Source of the DNA: VXPQ01 sp964608315
Lineage (GTDB): Bacteria > Bacteroidota > Rhodothermia > Rhodothermales > VXPQ01
DNA: 64,000 nt
Reading direction: 5' to 3'
Assembly (NCBI GenBank): GCA_964608315.1
Contig: CAZSNF010000007.1
Coordinates: forward strand, 1 to 64,000
The notes beneath the pieces were generated by a model. That model searched no databases, was not told the origin of the DNA, and saw only the letters and a program-made list of their open reading frames with translations. This document shows, in pieces, positions 20,184-29,350 of the stretch. The position numbers were made by a program, and so were the translations under genes. The first letter of the stretch is position 1. Every line of letters starts with the position of its first letter.

Positions 20184-21484
20184 CGTACGCCGAAGTCAAA
20201 CTTTGGGGAAGCACGGTCGCCGCCGTCACGCTCGCGGACGGCCAGGAAGTCGCCGATTTCGAATTCGCCCCGACATTTCTTGAAAGCGGCATAGAGCCGG
20301 CGCCGCTCGCCATGCCCTTGTCCGGCAGGGTGTACCGGTTTCCTGCGCTTGCCCGCGAATCGTTTTACGGTCTTCCCGGCATGTTGGCGGATGCGCTGCC
20401 GGATCGTTTCGGTCACGCCGTGATCGACGCCTGGCTGGCGAAGCAGGGGAGGCCGCCGGATTCGCTCAATGCCGTCGAGCGGCTGTGTTACACGGGGTCT
20501 CGCGGGATGGGCGCGATGGAGTTTGCGCCCGCGACGGGGCCCCGGGCAGGTCCGGGGCAGCGTCTTCAGGTGGATCGGCTGGCGGCGCTGGCTTCCGACA
20601 TCCTGCAACGACGCGAAGCATTGCATTTGTCCTTTGGCGAGCAAGACGACGAAGCGCCGCTTCAGGAAATCCTGCGGGTGGGCACGTCCGCAGGCGGCGC
20701 CCGCGCAAAGGCCGTGATCGCCTGGAACCCGCATACCAGGGAGGTTCGCTCGGGACAGATAGCGGCTGGCGACGGGTTCGAATACTGGCTGCTCAAGTTT
20801 GACGGCGTCGGCGGAGAACAGGACGGAGGGTGGGCGGCTCCGAGGGGATACGGCGCCGTCGAATACGCCTATTACCTTATGGCGCGGGACGCCGGGATCG
20901 AAATAGCCGATAGCCGCCTGTTCGAAGAAGGCGGGCGGCGGCATTTCATGACCCGCCGCTTTGATCGGCTGCCTGATGGGGCCAAGTTGCACATGCAGTC
21001 GCTGGGCGCGCTGGCGCACCTTGATTTCAACGAGGCGGGCGCCCATTCTTACGAACAGGCGCTCATGGTCATTCGCAGGCTGGGGCTTTCGATGAACGCG
21101 GTAGAGGAACAGTTTCGCCGCATGGCTTTCAATGTCTTCGCCCGCAACCAGGACGATCACGTGAAAAACATTGCTTTTCTTATGGACAGGACCGGAGCGT
21201 GGTCGTTGGCGCCTGCCTTCGACCTGACCTACGCCTGCAATCCGGAGGGCAAGTGGACCGCTGTCCACCAGATGACGCTGAACGGAAAACAGGAAAAGTT
21301 CGGGATGGAAGATTTCCGGGCCTGCGCCCGGGCCGCCGCCATGAAACGGGGGCGAGCGGAAGCTATTTGCGCCGAGGTCCGCGAGGTCGTGTCGCGCTGG
21401 CCGGACTACGCGGAAGCGGCGCGCGTCGCCGCCGTGCAACGAGACGCCATACGAGCGCGTATTGAAGATGCTGCTATCCTGTAA
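20180..21484 (+). CDS. hipA: HipA-family serine/threonine kinase toxin
   Basis: A 434-aa full-length HipA. The N-terminal subdomain (VKLWGSTVAAVTL; FYGLPGMLADALPDRFG) and the glycine-rich VGTSAGGARAKAVIAW ATP loop are present. The kinase core has YWLLKFD with its lysine, HFMTRRFDR, then the catalytic NVFARNQDDHVKN and APAFDLTY, which bind metal. HipA kinases phosphorylate a translation factor (GltX in E. coli), giving dormancy. All catalytic residues are intact, so the toxin should be active when HipB is lost. It overlaps hipB by ATGA. Confidence 0.93.
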   Translation: MTYAEVKLWGSTVAAVTLADGQEVADFEFAPTFLESGIEPAPLAMPLSGRVYRFPALARESFYGLPGMLADALPDRFGHAVIDAWLAKQGRPPDSLNAVERLCYTGSRGMGAMEFAPATGPRAGPGQRLQVDRLAALASDILQRREALHLSFGEQDDEAPLQEILRVGTSAGGARAKAVIAWNPHTREVRSGQIAAGDGFEYWLLKFDGVGGEQDGGWAAPRGYGAVEYAYYLMARDAGIEIADSRLFEEGGRRHFMTRRFDRLPDGAKLHMQSLGALAHLDFNEAGAHSYEQALMVIRRLGLSMNAVEEQFRRMAFNVFARNQDDHVKNIAFLMDRTGAWSLAPAFDLTYACNPEGKWTAVHQMTLNGKQEKFGMEDFRACARAAAMKRGRAEAICAEVREVVSRWPDYAEAARVAAVQRDAIRARIEDAAIL

Positions 21485-21495
21485 TCGGCGTTATG

Positions 21496-21511
21496 GGATA
21501 CTCTGATCAAA
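21496..21511. repeat. Solo left-end fragment of the 255-bp repeat
   Basis: GGATACTCTGATCAAA matches the first 16 bases of the repeat family (copy 3 begins GGATGCTCTGATCAAA). It lies between hipA and the BatA-like gene, about 50 bases before its ATG. The sequence diverges immediately afterwards and no right end is present. Confidence 0.5.
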
Positions 21512-21561
21512 ACCACTTCGCGATATTACACAATATCAAGACTTAAAGTATTACATCAATC

Positions 21562-23721
21562 ATGGAGTTTCTCAATCCGTTCATGCTTTTCGCGCTGGGC
21601 GCGGCGGCGATCCCGGTGATTGTGCACCTGTTCCATTTCCGTCGTCCGCGGAAGGTGGATTTCAGTTCGCTCACCTTTGTTCGGGAATTGCAAAAGACCA
21701 CGATGCAGCGGGTGCGCTTGCGGCAGTGGCTGCTGCTTGCGCTGCGCCTGCTCGCCATCGTGTGCCTGGCGCTCGCCTTTGCGCGCCCGTCGCTTACGGG
21801 CGAGGCGGCCGGGGCCCTTGGAGGCGCGGCGAGGTCTTCCGCTGTGTTCGTCGTAGATAATTCGCTTTCCATGACGCTCCGGGATGCGGAGGGGGAATAT
21901 CTTCGGCAGGCCAGGGAGATCGTGTCCGGGTTGCTGCGGGAATTCGAGGAGCGCGACGAGATTTTTCTGCGGACGACCGGCGGGGATCCGGCGCCTGCCG
22001 GACCGCTTTCGCCCGCCGCGGCCCTTGATGCGGTCGAGGAGATTCGGGCCTCTGCCGGAAGCGTATCGACGCTGGAGGCCGTTCGTTCCGCGACGGAAGC
22101 GTTGCAGGAAGCCGCGCATCCGAACCGGGAAGCATATTTCGTGACCGACATGCAGGCGTCGGCGCTGGCGGATACCGTGCGCGCGGCGCCCGCGGAGGGT
22201 TTGCGGGCCTATTTGCTGCCGGTCGGGGGGCGGACGCAGGCCAATGTCGCCGTGGTCGATGTGCGTATCGATAGCCGGATCGTCGAGACGGGCCAGCCGG
22301 TGCGTTTGTCGGCTACGCTGGTGAATTATTCGGACGAACCTGTCGAAGGGTATGCGGCGAGCGTGTTTCTGGAGGGGCGGCGCCTGGCGCAGGCTACGGC
22401 GGATTTGCCGCCCCGCGAACCGACCGATGTGTCCTTTGCCGTTACGGCGCCCGAAGCCGGGTGGCTCGCCGGCATGGTTGAAATCCCGGAGGATGCGTAT
22501 CCCGCCGACGACCGCCGCTATTTTACGCTGCATGCGCCCGAGCGGCGGCGAATTTTGATTGTGCGGGGCGCCGGCGAGGACACCCGTTTTCTGGAACTGG
22601 CGCTGTCGCCGGAACTGGCGCGCGACCGCGTGGCCTTCGACGTAACCGTTATTCCCGAAACAAGCCTGATGGCAACCGGGCCGGACCGGTACGATGCGGT
22701 GGTGATGGCGGGCGTTCGGACCCTTTCCAGCGGAGAAGCAGAGGCGCTGGCGCGATACGTGGCGGGCGGCGGCGGGTTGCTGCTTGGCCCGTCGGCGGCG
22801 GGGCAGGAAGGGGAACATGCGTACAATGCCTTGCTGGAGGCGATCGGGGGCGGTCGCATAGCCGGGTTCAACGGATCGCCGGATGCGCAAACCCGCATCG
22901 CTTCGTTCGACCGCGTGGAGCTGGAGCACCCGCTTTTCGAGGGCGTTTTTCATGTCGGGCCGGAAGAGGACGCGCCGAATGTGGAGCGTCCGGAAATATG
23001 GTTCGCCGCCCGCTACGAGCCGCAAGGCGCCGGGGAGCAGTCCGTCATTCGTCTTTCCAACGGCGATCCGTTCCTGCAGGAAATCCGGCATGGGCGGGGC
23101 GTGGCGCTGCTGCTTGCCGTGGCGCCCGACGCGCGCTGGAGCGAACTGCCCGTACGGGGTTTGTTCGTCCCGCTCATGTATCGCTCCCTGTACTATTTGT
23201 CGGCCTGGGAATCCATTGCGGGCGAGCAGTTTCCTGCGGGTCGTTCCGCCGAGCTCCGCATTCCCCGGCTTCCCGACGAGGCCCTGTTTCGACTTGCGGG
23301 GCCCGACGGGACGGAGTACGCGCCCGAACAGCGCGACTTGTTCGACGCTGCCTTGCTGACGCTGGATCGGGAAGCAGTCGAGCGTCCCGGCGTCTACGAC
23401 GTGTATGCGGGCGACGACATTGCGCGCCGCATTGCGTTCAATGCAGACGAGCGGGAATCGGACCTGCTCGCGATGGAAACAGAGGAGGCCCGGCGGCGGA
23501 TGGCCGAGGTGGTCGGCGGGCCGGTGGAAATCATAGCGGCGGGGGGGCGTTCCGCCGGGGAGGTCGTGGCGACGGTGGCGGAACAGCGTACGGGGCGCGA
23601 ACTGTGGAAAGCGTTCCTGCTCCTGTCGCTGCTGTTCCTGACGGCGGAAATGGCGGTGGCGAAGGGATGGCGCCCCGCGGCGAAAAGGGGCGCGCCCCTG
23701 TTTGCCCGCGCAGGATCATAG
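21562..23721 (+). CDS. BatA-like membrane protein with von Willebrand A domain
   Basis: A 719-aa protein. Residues 1-90 form the aerotolerance-type double-membrane BatA domain (MEFLNPFMLFALGAAAIPVIVHLF; RPRKVDFSSL; LLALRLLAIVCLALAFARP). A vWA-like domain follows with FVVDNSLSM, a MIDAS-type DxSxS motif. The centre has Ig-like and glutamine-amidotransferase-like stretches (VLLLVVGGG type, AGGGGLLLGPSA), and a final helix LFLLSLLFLTAEMAV anchors the C-terminus. Such proteins are typical of Bacteroidota and relatives, often near MoxR ATPases, which are absent here. Function is unclear; a chaperone-like or envelope-stress role is suggested by the family. Confidence 0.85.
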   Translation: MEFLNPFMLFALGAAAIPVIVHLFHFRRPRKVDFSSLTFVRELQKTTMQRVRLRQWLLLALRLLAIVCLALAFARPSLTGEAAGALGGAARSSAVFVVDNSLSMTLRDAEGEYLRQAREIVSGLLREFEERDEIFLRTTGGDPAPAGPLSPAAALDAVEEIRASAGSVSTLEAVRSATEALQEAAHPNREAYFVTDMQASALADTVRAAPAEGLRAYLLPVGGRTQANVAVVDVRIDSRIVETGQPVRLSATLVNYSDEPVEGYAASVFLEGRRLAQATADLPPREPTDVSFAVTAPEAGWLAGMVEIPEDAYPADDRRYFTLHAPERRRILIVRGAGEDTRFLELALSPELARDRVAFDVTVIPETSLMATGPDRYDAVVMAGVRTLSSGEAEALARYVAGGGGLLLGPSAAGQEGEHAYNALLEAIGGGRIAGFNGSPDAQTRIASFDRVELEHPLFEGVFHVGPEEDAPNVERPEIWFAARYEPQGAGEQSVIRLSNGDPFLQEIRHGRGVALLLAVAPDARWSELPVRGLFVPLMYRSLYYLSAWESIAGEQFPAGRSAELRIPRLPDEALFRLAGPDGTEYAPEQRDLFDAALLTLDREAVERPGVYDVYAGDDIARRIAFNADERESDLLAMETEEARRRMAEVVGGPVEIIAAGGRSAGEVVATVAEQRTGRELWKAFLLLSLLFLTAEMAVAKGWRPAAKRGAPLFARAGS

Positions 23722-24801
23722 CGCGCCGCCGTATTCTCTGGTCGGGTCCCGGTACACGGAATGATTGTGCCCCGCGTCGTCTCCGAGGTTGCCCTGCGTG
23801 GAGAATTCGATCAAAAGACGCGGCCCCTGAATGCGATAATACACGCTGCCGCCGCCATCGGTGGGGCCATGCCACGCGAACCGGGTTTCGGGCAGGTCGG
23901 CGGCGATTTCCGCGCGGCGCGTTTCGGCGGCGGCTTCGGGCAGCACGCCGACCCACAGGTCGATCAGTTCCATGAGCATCTCCTGCTGCGCGGGCGACCA
24001 CGCTGTCGCAAGGGCGCCTTCCATGGGCGGAACCACCCCGTCTTGTCCGGCTCCGGCGTACACTTCTTTCGGGCGGTTGTTTGTCCGGGCCGCCTCTTGT
24101 TGCGTTTCGTTCAGCGATTGCGCCAGCGCCAGACCGCCTTCCAGTTCTGCTTGCAGCGGCGCGAAGGTCTTGCCTCCGTCCTCGTACGTCGCCGGCTCCA
24201 CGCCGAGGAACGTGGGGGTCAAAAACATGCGCCCTTCGGCGAGCGTTACGTTTACGGCAAGGTGATGGCCGCCGAATTGCCACGCCCAGGTTTCTGTTTC
24301 GGAGGGCGCGCCGAACACGGCGAACCAGTAATTGTCCTCTGTCCAGCCGAATCGGGTTGCACGCGGGGACGATTGCGCCAGTATCTCGTCCGCCCGCACG
24401 ATCTGGCGCACTTTCTCGAAGCCCTCCTTGCTCAGGGACGTTTCCAGCACGGCGAACACCGAGGCCAGTTGCTCTTCGTTCAGGTCGCCCATGCGGACGC
24501 CGTTTCGCTCGAAATCAAGGATATTCGGGGGCAGGTTCGACCAGTTGCGGCGTTTTTCGTCCTTCAGGTCGTATTGCACTTGCTCCAGCAGGGTCTCGTC
24601 GAGCGTATCGTACAGCGCCTCGACAGCGGCCGCCGTTTCCGCGATCTTCTCGTCGTCTGGCGCAGCGCTTGGTGGTTGCGCCGCCCCTGTGGGCGGGATG
24701 GGGTTGCGCGCAGCCTGGCCTGACATTGCGCCGTACGCTGCGACAGAGACAATCAGGATCAGAAAAACGAGGGCGAGGATGCGAGGAGGTTTGCGGAGCA
24801 T
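23716..24801 (-). CDS. DUF3500 family protein, membrane-anchored or secreted
   Basis: A 361-aa protein with an N-terminal hydrophobic segment (ILALVFLILIVSVAAYGAM) followed by a proline/alanine-rich linker, so it is exported or anchored. The DUF3500 core is clear: FGAPSETETWAWQFGGHHLAVNVT, a TPTFLGVEPA motif, and the C-terminal HGPTDGGGSVYYRIQGPRLLIEFS with NHSVYRDPTREYG. The conserved GHH and late histidines could bind metal. Function of the family is unknown. Its stop overlaps the convergent BatA gene by six bases. Confidence 0.85.
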   Translation of the reverse strand: MLRKPPRILALVFLILIVSVAAYGAMSGQAARNPIPPTGAAQPPSAAPDDEKIAETAAAVEALYDTLDETLLEQVQYDLKDEKRRNWSNLPPNILDFERNGVRMGDLNEEQLASVFAVLETSLSKEGFEKVRQIVRADEILAQSSPRATRFGWTEDNYWFAVFGAPSETETWAWQFGGHHLAVNVTLAEGRMFLTPTFLGVEPATYEDGGKTFAPLQAELEGGLALAQSLNETQQEAARTNNRPKEVYAGAGQDGVVPPMEGALATAWSPAQQEMLMELIDLWVGVLPEAAAETRRAEIAADLPETRFAWHGPTDGGGSVYYRIQGPRLLIEFSTQGNLGDDAGHNHSVYRDPTREYGGAL

Positions 24802-25183
24802 GGGAGGGAAGCGATTTGTTTGCGGCGCCTCGGGATACCCCGATTATATCCCGTTAGGGGCGTTTTATTCCCTTGCGGAGCGCGTTTTTGTCAGTCTATC
24901 CTCCCGTTCCTGTAGCGCAGTTTCGGGCCGCCGCGTTTTTCGGCCTTTCTCAAACCCGGGACCTTTCGACAGGGCGCATCCTCCTGCGGGGAAGGGGTTT
25001 CCGTCGCCCCAAACAGCCTTACGCTTACGGTGTTGTTTTACAGCTTCGGCATTCCCTGGTCCACAAAAACGATTCGGCGAAGCCCGCAACCCTCCTCTCC
25101 GGCCTGCGTATATCGACTATGCTCCGTTTTTCGCACAGGAAAACATACCCGTTCGCTGAAACATTCCCGGCTCCGCCCCCTCT
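24802..25183. other. Intergenic region upstream of hflX
   Basis: Divergent space between the DUF3500 gene and hflX. GGGATA-N9-TATCCC (24832-24852) is a short inverted repeat that could be an operator or a terminator stem. I see no credible gene: the plus frames lack starts with ribosome sites and are arginine/serine-rich shadows. Confidence 0.3.
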
Positions 25184-26581
25184 TTGCACGAACACAAACT
25201 TTCTGCTGCTGAAACCGCAGTGCTCGTAGGCGTCGTAACGCCCGACGCTTCTCGATGGGACGTCAACGATTCGCTCGATGAACTGACCGAGCTGGCTTCC
25301 GCCGCCGGCGCCGTCGTAACCGATCGGATGACGCAGTCTCTCTCAAGGGTCAATCCGACTACCTATATCGGGGCGGGCAAGGTTGCCGAATTGAAGAGCC
25401 TGATCGGGGAGCGGGGCAGCGATCTCGTCATTTTCGACGATGACTTGTCCCCGGTGCAAGTCCGCAACCTCGAAAAAGCCCTCGATTGCAAACTGCTCGA
25501 CCGATCAGGGCTGATTCTGGATATTTTCGCTACGCGGGCCCGTTCGGCGGCGGCGCAGACGCAGGTCGAGCTCGCGCAACTCAATTACCTCCGGACGCGC
25601 CTTACGCGGCACTGGACTCACCTTTCCCGTCAAAAGGGCGGCATCGGAACGAAAGGCCCGGGGGAGACGCAGATCGAAACGGACCGGCGGCTTATCGGGG
25701 ACCGGATTGCGGTGCTCAAGGAGCGGCTGAAAAAGATTGACCGGCAACGCACCGCACAGCGCAAGGGCCGCGCAGGGTTTACCCGCGTTGCGCTGGTCGG
25801 ATACACGAATGCGGGCAAATCCACCTTGATGAACGTACTCGCCGACGCCGATGTGTTCGCCGAGGACCGCCTTTTCGCTACGCTCGACGCCACGACGCGG
25901 CATGTTCCGCTGGGCGGCGGCAGGCAGATGCTGTTTGCGGATACGGTCGGATTCATTCGCAAACTGCCTCATAACCTGATCGAAAGTTTCAAGAGTACGC
26001 TTGACGAAGTTCGCGAAAGCGATGTGCTGGTGCATGTAATTGATGTGACGCATCCCCGGTACGAGGATCATATCGAGGTGGTCCGCGCGACATTGGGCGA
26101 ACTGGGCGCGGCGGACAAACCGCTTCTGCCTGCGTTCAACAAGGTGGATCGGCTGGAAGACGCGGAATTGCTTAATGCGCTCCGGGGGCGTTTTCCCGAG
26201 GCGGCTTTCGTGTCGGCGTTGCGCGGGATCGGCCTTGCCCATTTCAAGGAGCGCCTGCTGGAGGTCGTGGAGCGCGATTTCGTGGAGCGCACGGCGTACG
26301 TTCCCGTGGCGGAGTCGCAAACGATCGCGCGCATTCACCGGGAGGCGGAGGTGATGTCCGAGGAATATCTCTACGCCCGAAACGGGGAGCCGACGGACGA
26401 GGATCCGATTCCCGTAGCCCGGCTGCGTTTCCGGTGTCCCCGGGAATTCGACCTGAATATTCGCCCCGTTCTGAAACGGTTCGCCGGGTTAGGGCCTGAT
26501 AACACTATGCAGCAATGCTCTGTTCCGTCAGGCACGGCGTCAATCAAGGCGCGAGGAGTGAAGTTTGGTGGTTCCAAATGA
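25184..26581 (+). CDS. hflX: Ribosome-associated GTPase HflX
   Basis: A 465-aa HflX, a GTPase that splits or rescues stalled 50S/70S ribosomes. The HflX N-domain shows YIGAGKVAELK, LVIFDDDLSPVQVRNLE and LDRSGLILDIFATRARS; then WTHLSRQKGGIGTKGPGETQIETDRR. The G domain has GYTNAGKST (G1), DATTRH (G2), DTVGFIRKLP (G3) and NKVD (G4). The start is TTG 25184, since the next ATG would cut the N-domain; no strong ribosome site is visible. The last 30 codons (from 26491) lie inside a 267-bp inverted-repeat element, which thus supplies a new C-terminal tail and stop codon. Confidence 0.93.
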   Translation: MHEHKLSAAETAVLVGVVTPDASRWDVNDSLDELTELASAAGAVVTDRMTQSLSRVNPTTYIGAGKVAELKSLIGERGSDLVIFDDDLSPVQVRNLEKALDCKLLDRSGLILDIFATRARSAAAQTQVELAQLNYLRTRLTRHWTHLSRQKGGIGTKGPGETQIETDRRLIGDRIAVLKERLKKIDRQRTAQRKGRAGFTRVALVGYTNAGKSTLMNVLADADVFAEDRLFATLDATTRHVPLGGGRQMLFADTVGFIRKLPHNLIESFKSTLDEVRESDVLVHVIDVTHPRYEDHIEVVRATLGELGAADKPLLPAFNKVDRLEDAELLNALRGRFPEAAFVSALRGIGLAHFKERLLEVVERDFVERTAYVPVAESQTIARIHREAEVMSEEYLYARNGEPTDEDPIPVARLRFRCPREFDLNIRPVLKRFAGLGPDNTMQQCSVPSGTASIKARGVKFGGSK

Positions 26582-26757
26582 GCGACGAGCAACGAAGAGT
26601 AACGCCGTGACCGGCGGAACCCGAAGGGCGGGGCCTCTTTTCCCGCCATGCGGCGTTGCCGCTCGCTTATGTGGCCAGGCCACACTGCGCTCGCGGCGCC
26701 TGGCCTGGCGGGAAAACAGGCCCCGCAGAGCGCCGCTGCATAGTGTTAACAGGCCCT
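26491..26757. repeat. 267-bp inverted-repeat element, second family
   Basis: The ends are 23-bp inverted repeats differing at one base: AGGGCCTGATAACACTATGC at 26491 and its counterpart GCATAGTGTTAACAGGCCCT ending at 26757. A second inverted pair lies inside, 26628-26648 with 26706-26726 (20 of 21 matching), with shorter complementary GC blocks in its loop. There is no transposase. It invaded the 3' end of hflX and now encodes its final 30 residues. The fold resembles a MITE or a structured RNA; unrelated in sequence to the 255-bp family. Confidence 0.8.
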
Positions 26758-26887
26758 GAAGGATCTGCGCCCAGGAGTGATACGGTTCCGCGTTGCAGTT
26801 CCGGGTTTTTTTCCGTATCCATTATGTATATGTATTGTGCGTATATGTATTGCGCGGCCCGGAATCGTTCATCAAAAGACTTACGTT

Positions 26888-27337
26888 ATGCATATGCTCA
26901 AACGTATTACAGGCGCTTATCTCCTTCTGGTGGCCGTTGCGGTCGCCGTGCATACGGTCGTCGAGCCGCTTTATTACGCTTCCACCGAGGCGAGCCCGTA
27001 CAGTCCGTTCTGGAGTATTCTCAATCCGTGTATGGCGCTGGCCATCGCGCTATCTATCGCGTTCGGGCATTTCCGTCTGCAGCGCGTGGATCGGGAAGGA
27101 GCCGATGCGCCGGTGACGCGCGGCTATCTTTGCGCGAACGTGCTGTATTTCGGGACGCTCTTTATTGGCGTCCTGTTCTTCTGGAACTGGTTCAATCTTC
27201 ATAGCCCCGAATTCACGGTGATCGGGCCGGACGCGGTTTCGCTCACATGGATCGTCATCGACGCTGCGTTGCCGCTGCTTCTGGGCGCGGCGGGCGTACA
27301 AATGCTGGGGTGGGGGTGCTGCGGGAAGGAAGCGTAG
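26888..27337 (+). CDS. Small integral membrane protein (149 aa)
   Basis: Four hydrophobic helices are visible: AYLLLVAVAVAVHTVV (residues 10-25), ILNPCMALAIALSIAFG, LYFGTLFIGVLFFWNWF and WIVIDAALPLLLGAAGVQML. It ends in a GWGCCGKEA tail. ATG 26888 is preferred; an upstream frame from 26777 adds 37 unlikely residues across a 15-bp tandem repeat (26826-26855, GTATATGTATTGTGC and GTATATGTATTGCGC). I do not recognise a named family. It stands alone between the hflX repeat and a PIN-domain gene on the other strand. Confidence 0.7.
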   Translation: MHMLKRITGAYLLLVAVAVAVHTVVEPLYYASTEASPYSPFWSILNPCMALAIALSIAFGHFRLQRVDREGADAPVTRGYLCANVLYFGTLFIGVLFFWNWFNLHSPEFTVIGPDAVSLTWIVIDAALPLLLGAAGVQMLGWGCCGKEA

Positions 27338-27483
27338 GGGAAAACACAGGGGCGGATTGCGCATCTTCTCGCGAAGCGCCTGCGGCAGATGACGGCTCCC
27401 GCCTTTTGCAACCGGCTTCGGGTCTGTCCCGCCTTTTGTTGGCGCAGGGGGCCCCTCGCCCGTCTGGCTCCAAGGGCAGGCGA

Positions 27484-27993
27484 TCATTCGGGAGCAAGCA
27501 CGGCAAGTTCCGCCATGAAACGCGCTATTACGCGCTCGTTGGCGTGGAAGGGGCTCAGGCCCTGCATCCGCCGCGCGATGGTTATGGCGCGTTGTCGCGT
27601 CAGGGCGCCGGCGGCGACCATATCCTCAATCGGGCCAATGCCGTATTGCGCCGCGACGCCGCGCCGTACGCATAGGCGTCGAAGTGCGCCATCGTTCGTG
27701 ACGCATGTCCAGTTTTTGTCGATGCATGCGAGCAGGCAGAGGTGTGCATTGAAGGACACATGCGTACTGGTTTCCGCAGCCTGCATCAGCCAGGTCGTCT
27801 CGGTCGCGACAATATCGACGCCAAGTTGCTCGCATTGTCCCGGGGTCATATCCCCCGTTTCGTGGAATACGGGTTCGAGCACGAGCACCTTGCCTATGTG
27901 GCGCTTTATGAGTTCAAGGACGCCGAATCCGGCCTCGTGGTAATTTACCAGCACATCCGCATCCGCAATAAGAATCGCAGGGGGTATCGTCAT
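27484..27993 (-). CDS. PIN-domain ribonuclease-like protein
   Basis: A 169-aa PIN-like protein. The first acidic position is in LIADADVLVNYHEAG; VLVLEPVFHETG gives the conserved glutamate region; CVTNDGALRRLC and the closing helices follow, with TNDGALR in the usual place of the third acidic motif. It resembles solitary or VapC-related PIN toxins that cut RNA. No normal antitoxin gene precedes it; only a 26-codon frame ends two bases upstream (27996-28076). The convergent space to the membrane protein (27338-27483) holds nothing notable. Confidence 0.7.
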   Translation of the reverse strand: MTIPPAILIADADVLVNYHEAGFGVLELIKRHIGKVLVLEPVFHETGDMTPGQCEQLGVDIVATETTWLMQAAETSTHVSFNAHLCLLACIDKNWTCVTNDGALRRLCVRRGVAAQYGIGPIEDMVAAGALTRQRAITIARRMQGLSPFHANERVIARFMAELAVLAPE

Positions 27994-27995
27994 TT

Positions 27996-28076
27996 TTATC
28001 GGGGGGTTTCCAGGCTTTCGCCGTGCGTTGCCGAAACGGCGGCGATGCGCGCCTCGTTCATATTTTCCGTCGCCAT
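27996..28076 (-). CDS. Possible 26-aa peptide or antitoxin remnant
   Basis: A short frame (MATENMNEARIAAVSATHGE and six more residues) stops two bases before the PIN gene start, the spacing expected of a coupled antitoxin. It is far shorter than known PIN antitoxins and has no recognisable DNA-binding domain. The frame is open for some residues upstream of the ATG. It may be a decayed antitoxin C-terminus or chance. Confidence 0.25.
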   Translation of the reverse strand: MATENMNEARIAAVSATHGESLETPR

Positions 28077-28218
28077 TCGCGAAAGGTCCGCCTGACGCGC
28101 TTCATTCTTCCCGGGGCCACACTACCGATCCGGCCTCAACGAGCGACCTTCGAGGCAATGCTTTTTCGTCAGGCAGTATGGATGGTCCCTTGAAGCGGCC
28201 TGCAAATTAACCGTTCCT

Positions 28219-28434
28219 TCATTTTTTGTCAAAACAATCTTGTTTGCCGACGTTCCGTTCGTAGCCGTCGCATTGCAGCACCGGGAGGCGCGGGTATTTC
28301 GGGTACGCCGGGTCGGTGCTGGAGCGTTTGCACAGGTAGAACCGGCTTTCCGCCCGGGAAATGACGAGGCGGGCGCGCCGGCAATGGAGGCAAAGCCCCA
28401 CCTGCGCTTCCTGGTCAGACGTGTTCGTGGCCAT
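28219..28434 (-). CDS. Zinc-ribbon-like small protein (71 aa)
   Basis: CLHCRRARLVISRAESRFYLC is a CxxC...C arrangement followed by SSTDPAYPKYPRLPVLQCDGYE, giving four cysteines in a compact pattern seen in small conserved bacterial proteins of unknown function. It probably binds one zinc. Its start overlaps the end of the cobalamin-binding gene by 20 bases, so it is likely translated from the same message. No partner function can be inferred. Confidence 0.75.
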   Translation of the reverse strand: MATNTSDQEAQVGLCLHCRRARLVISRAESRFYLCKRSSTDPAYPKYPRLPVLQCDGYERNVGKQDCFDKK

Positions 28435-29350
28435 TCCAGTATCTCCACCCGCGTCCGCGGTGTCCGAAATCGAAGCGCCCCGGATGCAGGAACTCCGACA
28501 GAATCTCGGCCGATTCCACCATGCGGGGTCCGGGGCGATTGAAGAAGTGATTCCCGTCCGTCATGACCACGCGCCCTTGCTGGACGGCGGATAATGTTTT
28601 CCATAACGGGTGCGTCGCCAGCGGCGCCATTTCCCGGAAGGACCGCTCAATGCCGAAACCGCACGGCATGATTGCGACCACGTCCGGATCGGCTTCGGCG
28701 AGTTGTTCGATATCGAAATACCCGGAGTGCTTGCCGGGCTCGCCAAAGAGGTTTGCTCCGCCTGCGCATTCGACCAGTTCCGGCACCCAGTTGCCCGCGC
28801 TCATCAGCGGGTCGATCCATTCGATGCATGCGATGGAAGGGCGGCTTTCGGCCGAGGCCGTTTCGGCGCGAAGCGCTTCGAGCCGGTCCGTGAGGTGCGC
28901 CACGAGGTCGTCTCCCCGCGCCGGATCGCCGAGGCTTGAAGCGACGAGTCGTATGTCCTTCCATACGTCGATCAGGGCCATGGGTTCGAGCGAGACGATT
29001 CGGGGGTTGGAGTCCACGAGTTCGCACACCGCCTTTTCCACGTCCTTCAGGCTTACGGCGCAGACTTCGCACTGGGCTTGCGTGATAATGACGGTTGGCG
29101 CGAGGCGGTCGAGGAGTTCGGTATCCACGCGATACGCGGACAGGCCGTCGGCCACGATCATCCGCACCTGGTCGTCGATGGTCCGGCTGTCGGCTTCGAC
29201 TTCGATTTTGGAGGCCGAGCAGATCGGGAGCGCGTGAACCGAGGACGGATAATCGCATTCGTGGGACCGGCCCACGAGCTGATCCTCAAGGCCCAGGGCG
29301 CACACGATTTCCGTGGCGCTGGCGATGAGGGTTACGATGCGATGCGTCAT
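28415..29350 (-). CDS. Cobalamin-binding, BtuF-like protein without signal peptide
   Basis: A 311-aa type III periplasmic-binding fold: RIVTLIASATEIVCALG at the start, LVGRSHECDYP, then VIITQAQCEVCAVS, PRIVSLEPMAL, a long inter-domain helix, and CIEWIDPLMSAGNWVPELVECAGG and AIMPCGFGIERSFRE in the second lobe. These are marks of the BtuF-like cobalamin-binding subgroup. There is no signal peptide, as in many cytoplasmic members. A cobalamin link fits the presence of metH in the same window, but they are not adjacent. No btuC/btuD is nearby. The zinc-ribbon gene overlaps its 3' end. Confidence 0.82.
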   Translation of the reverse strand: MTHRIVTLIASATEIVCALGLEDQLVGRSHECDYPSSVHALPICSASKIEVEADSRTIDDQVRMIVADGLSAYRVDTELLDRLAPTVIITQAQCEVCAVSLKDVEKAVCELVDSNPRIVSLEPMALIDVWKDIRLVASSLGDPARGDDLVAHLTDRLEALRAETASAESRPSIACIEWIDPLMSAGNWVPELVECAGGANLFGEPGKHSGYFDIEQLAEADPDVVAIMPCGFGIERSFREMAPLATHPLWKTLSAVQQGRVVMTDGNHFFNRPGPRMVESAEILSEFLHPGRFDFGHRGRGWRYWNGHEHV

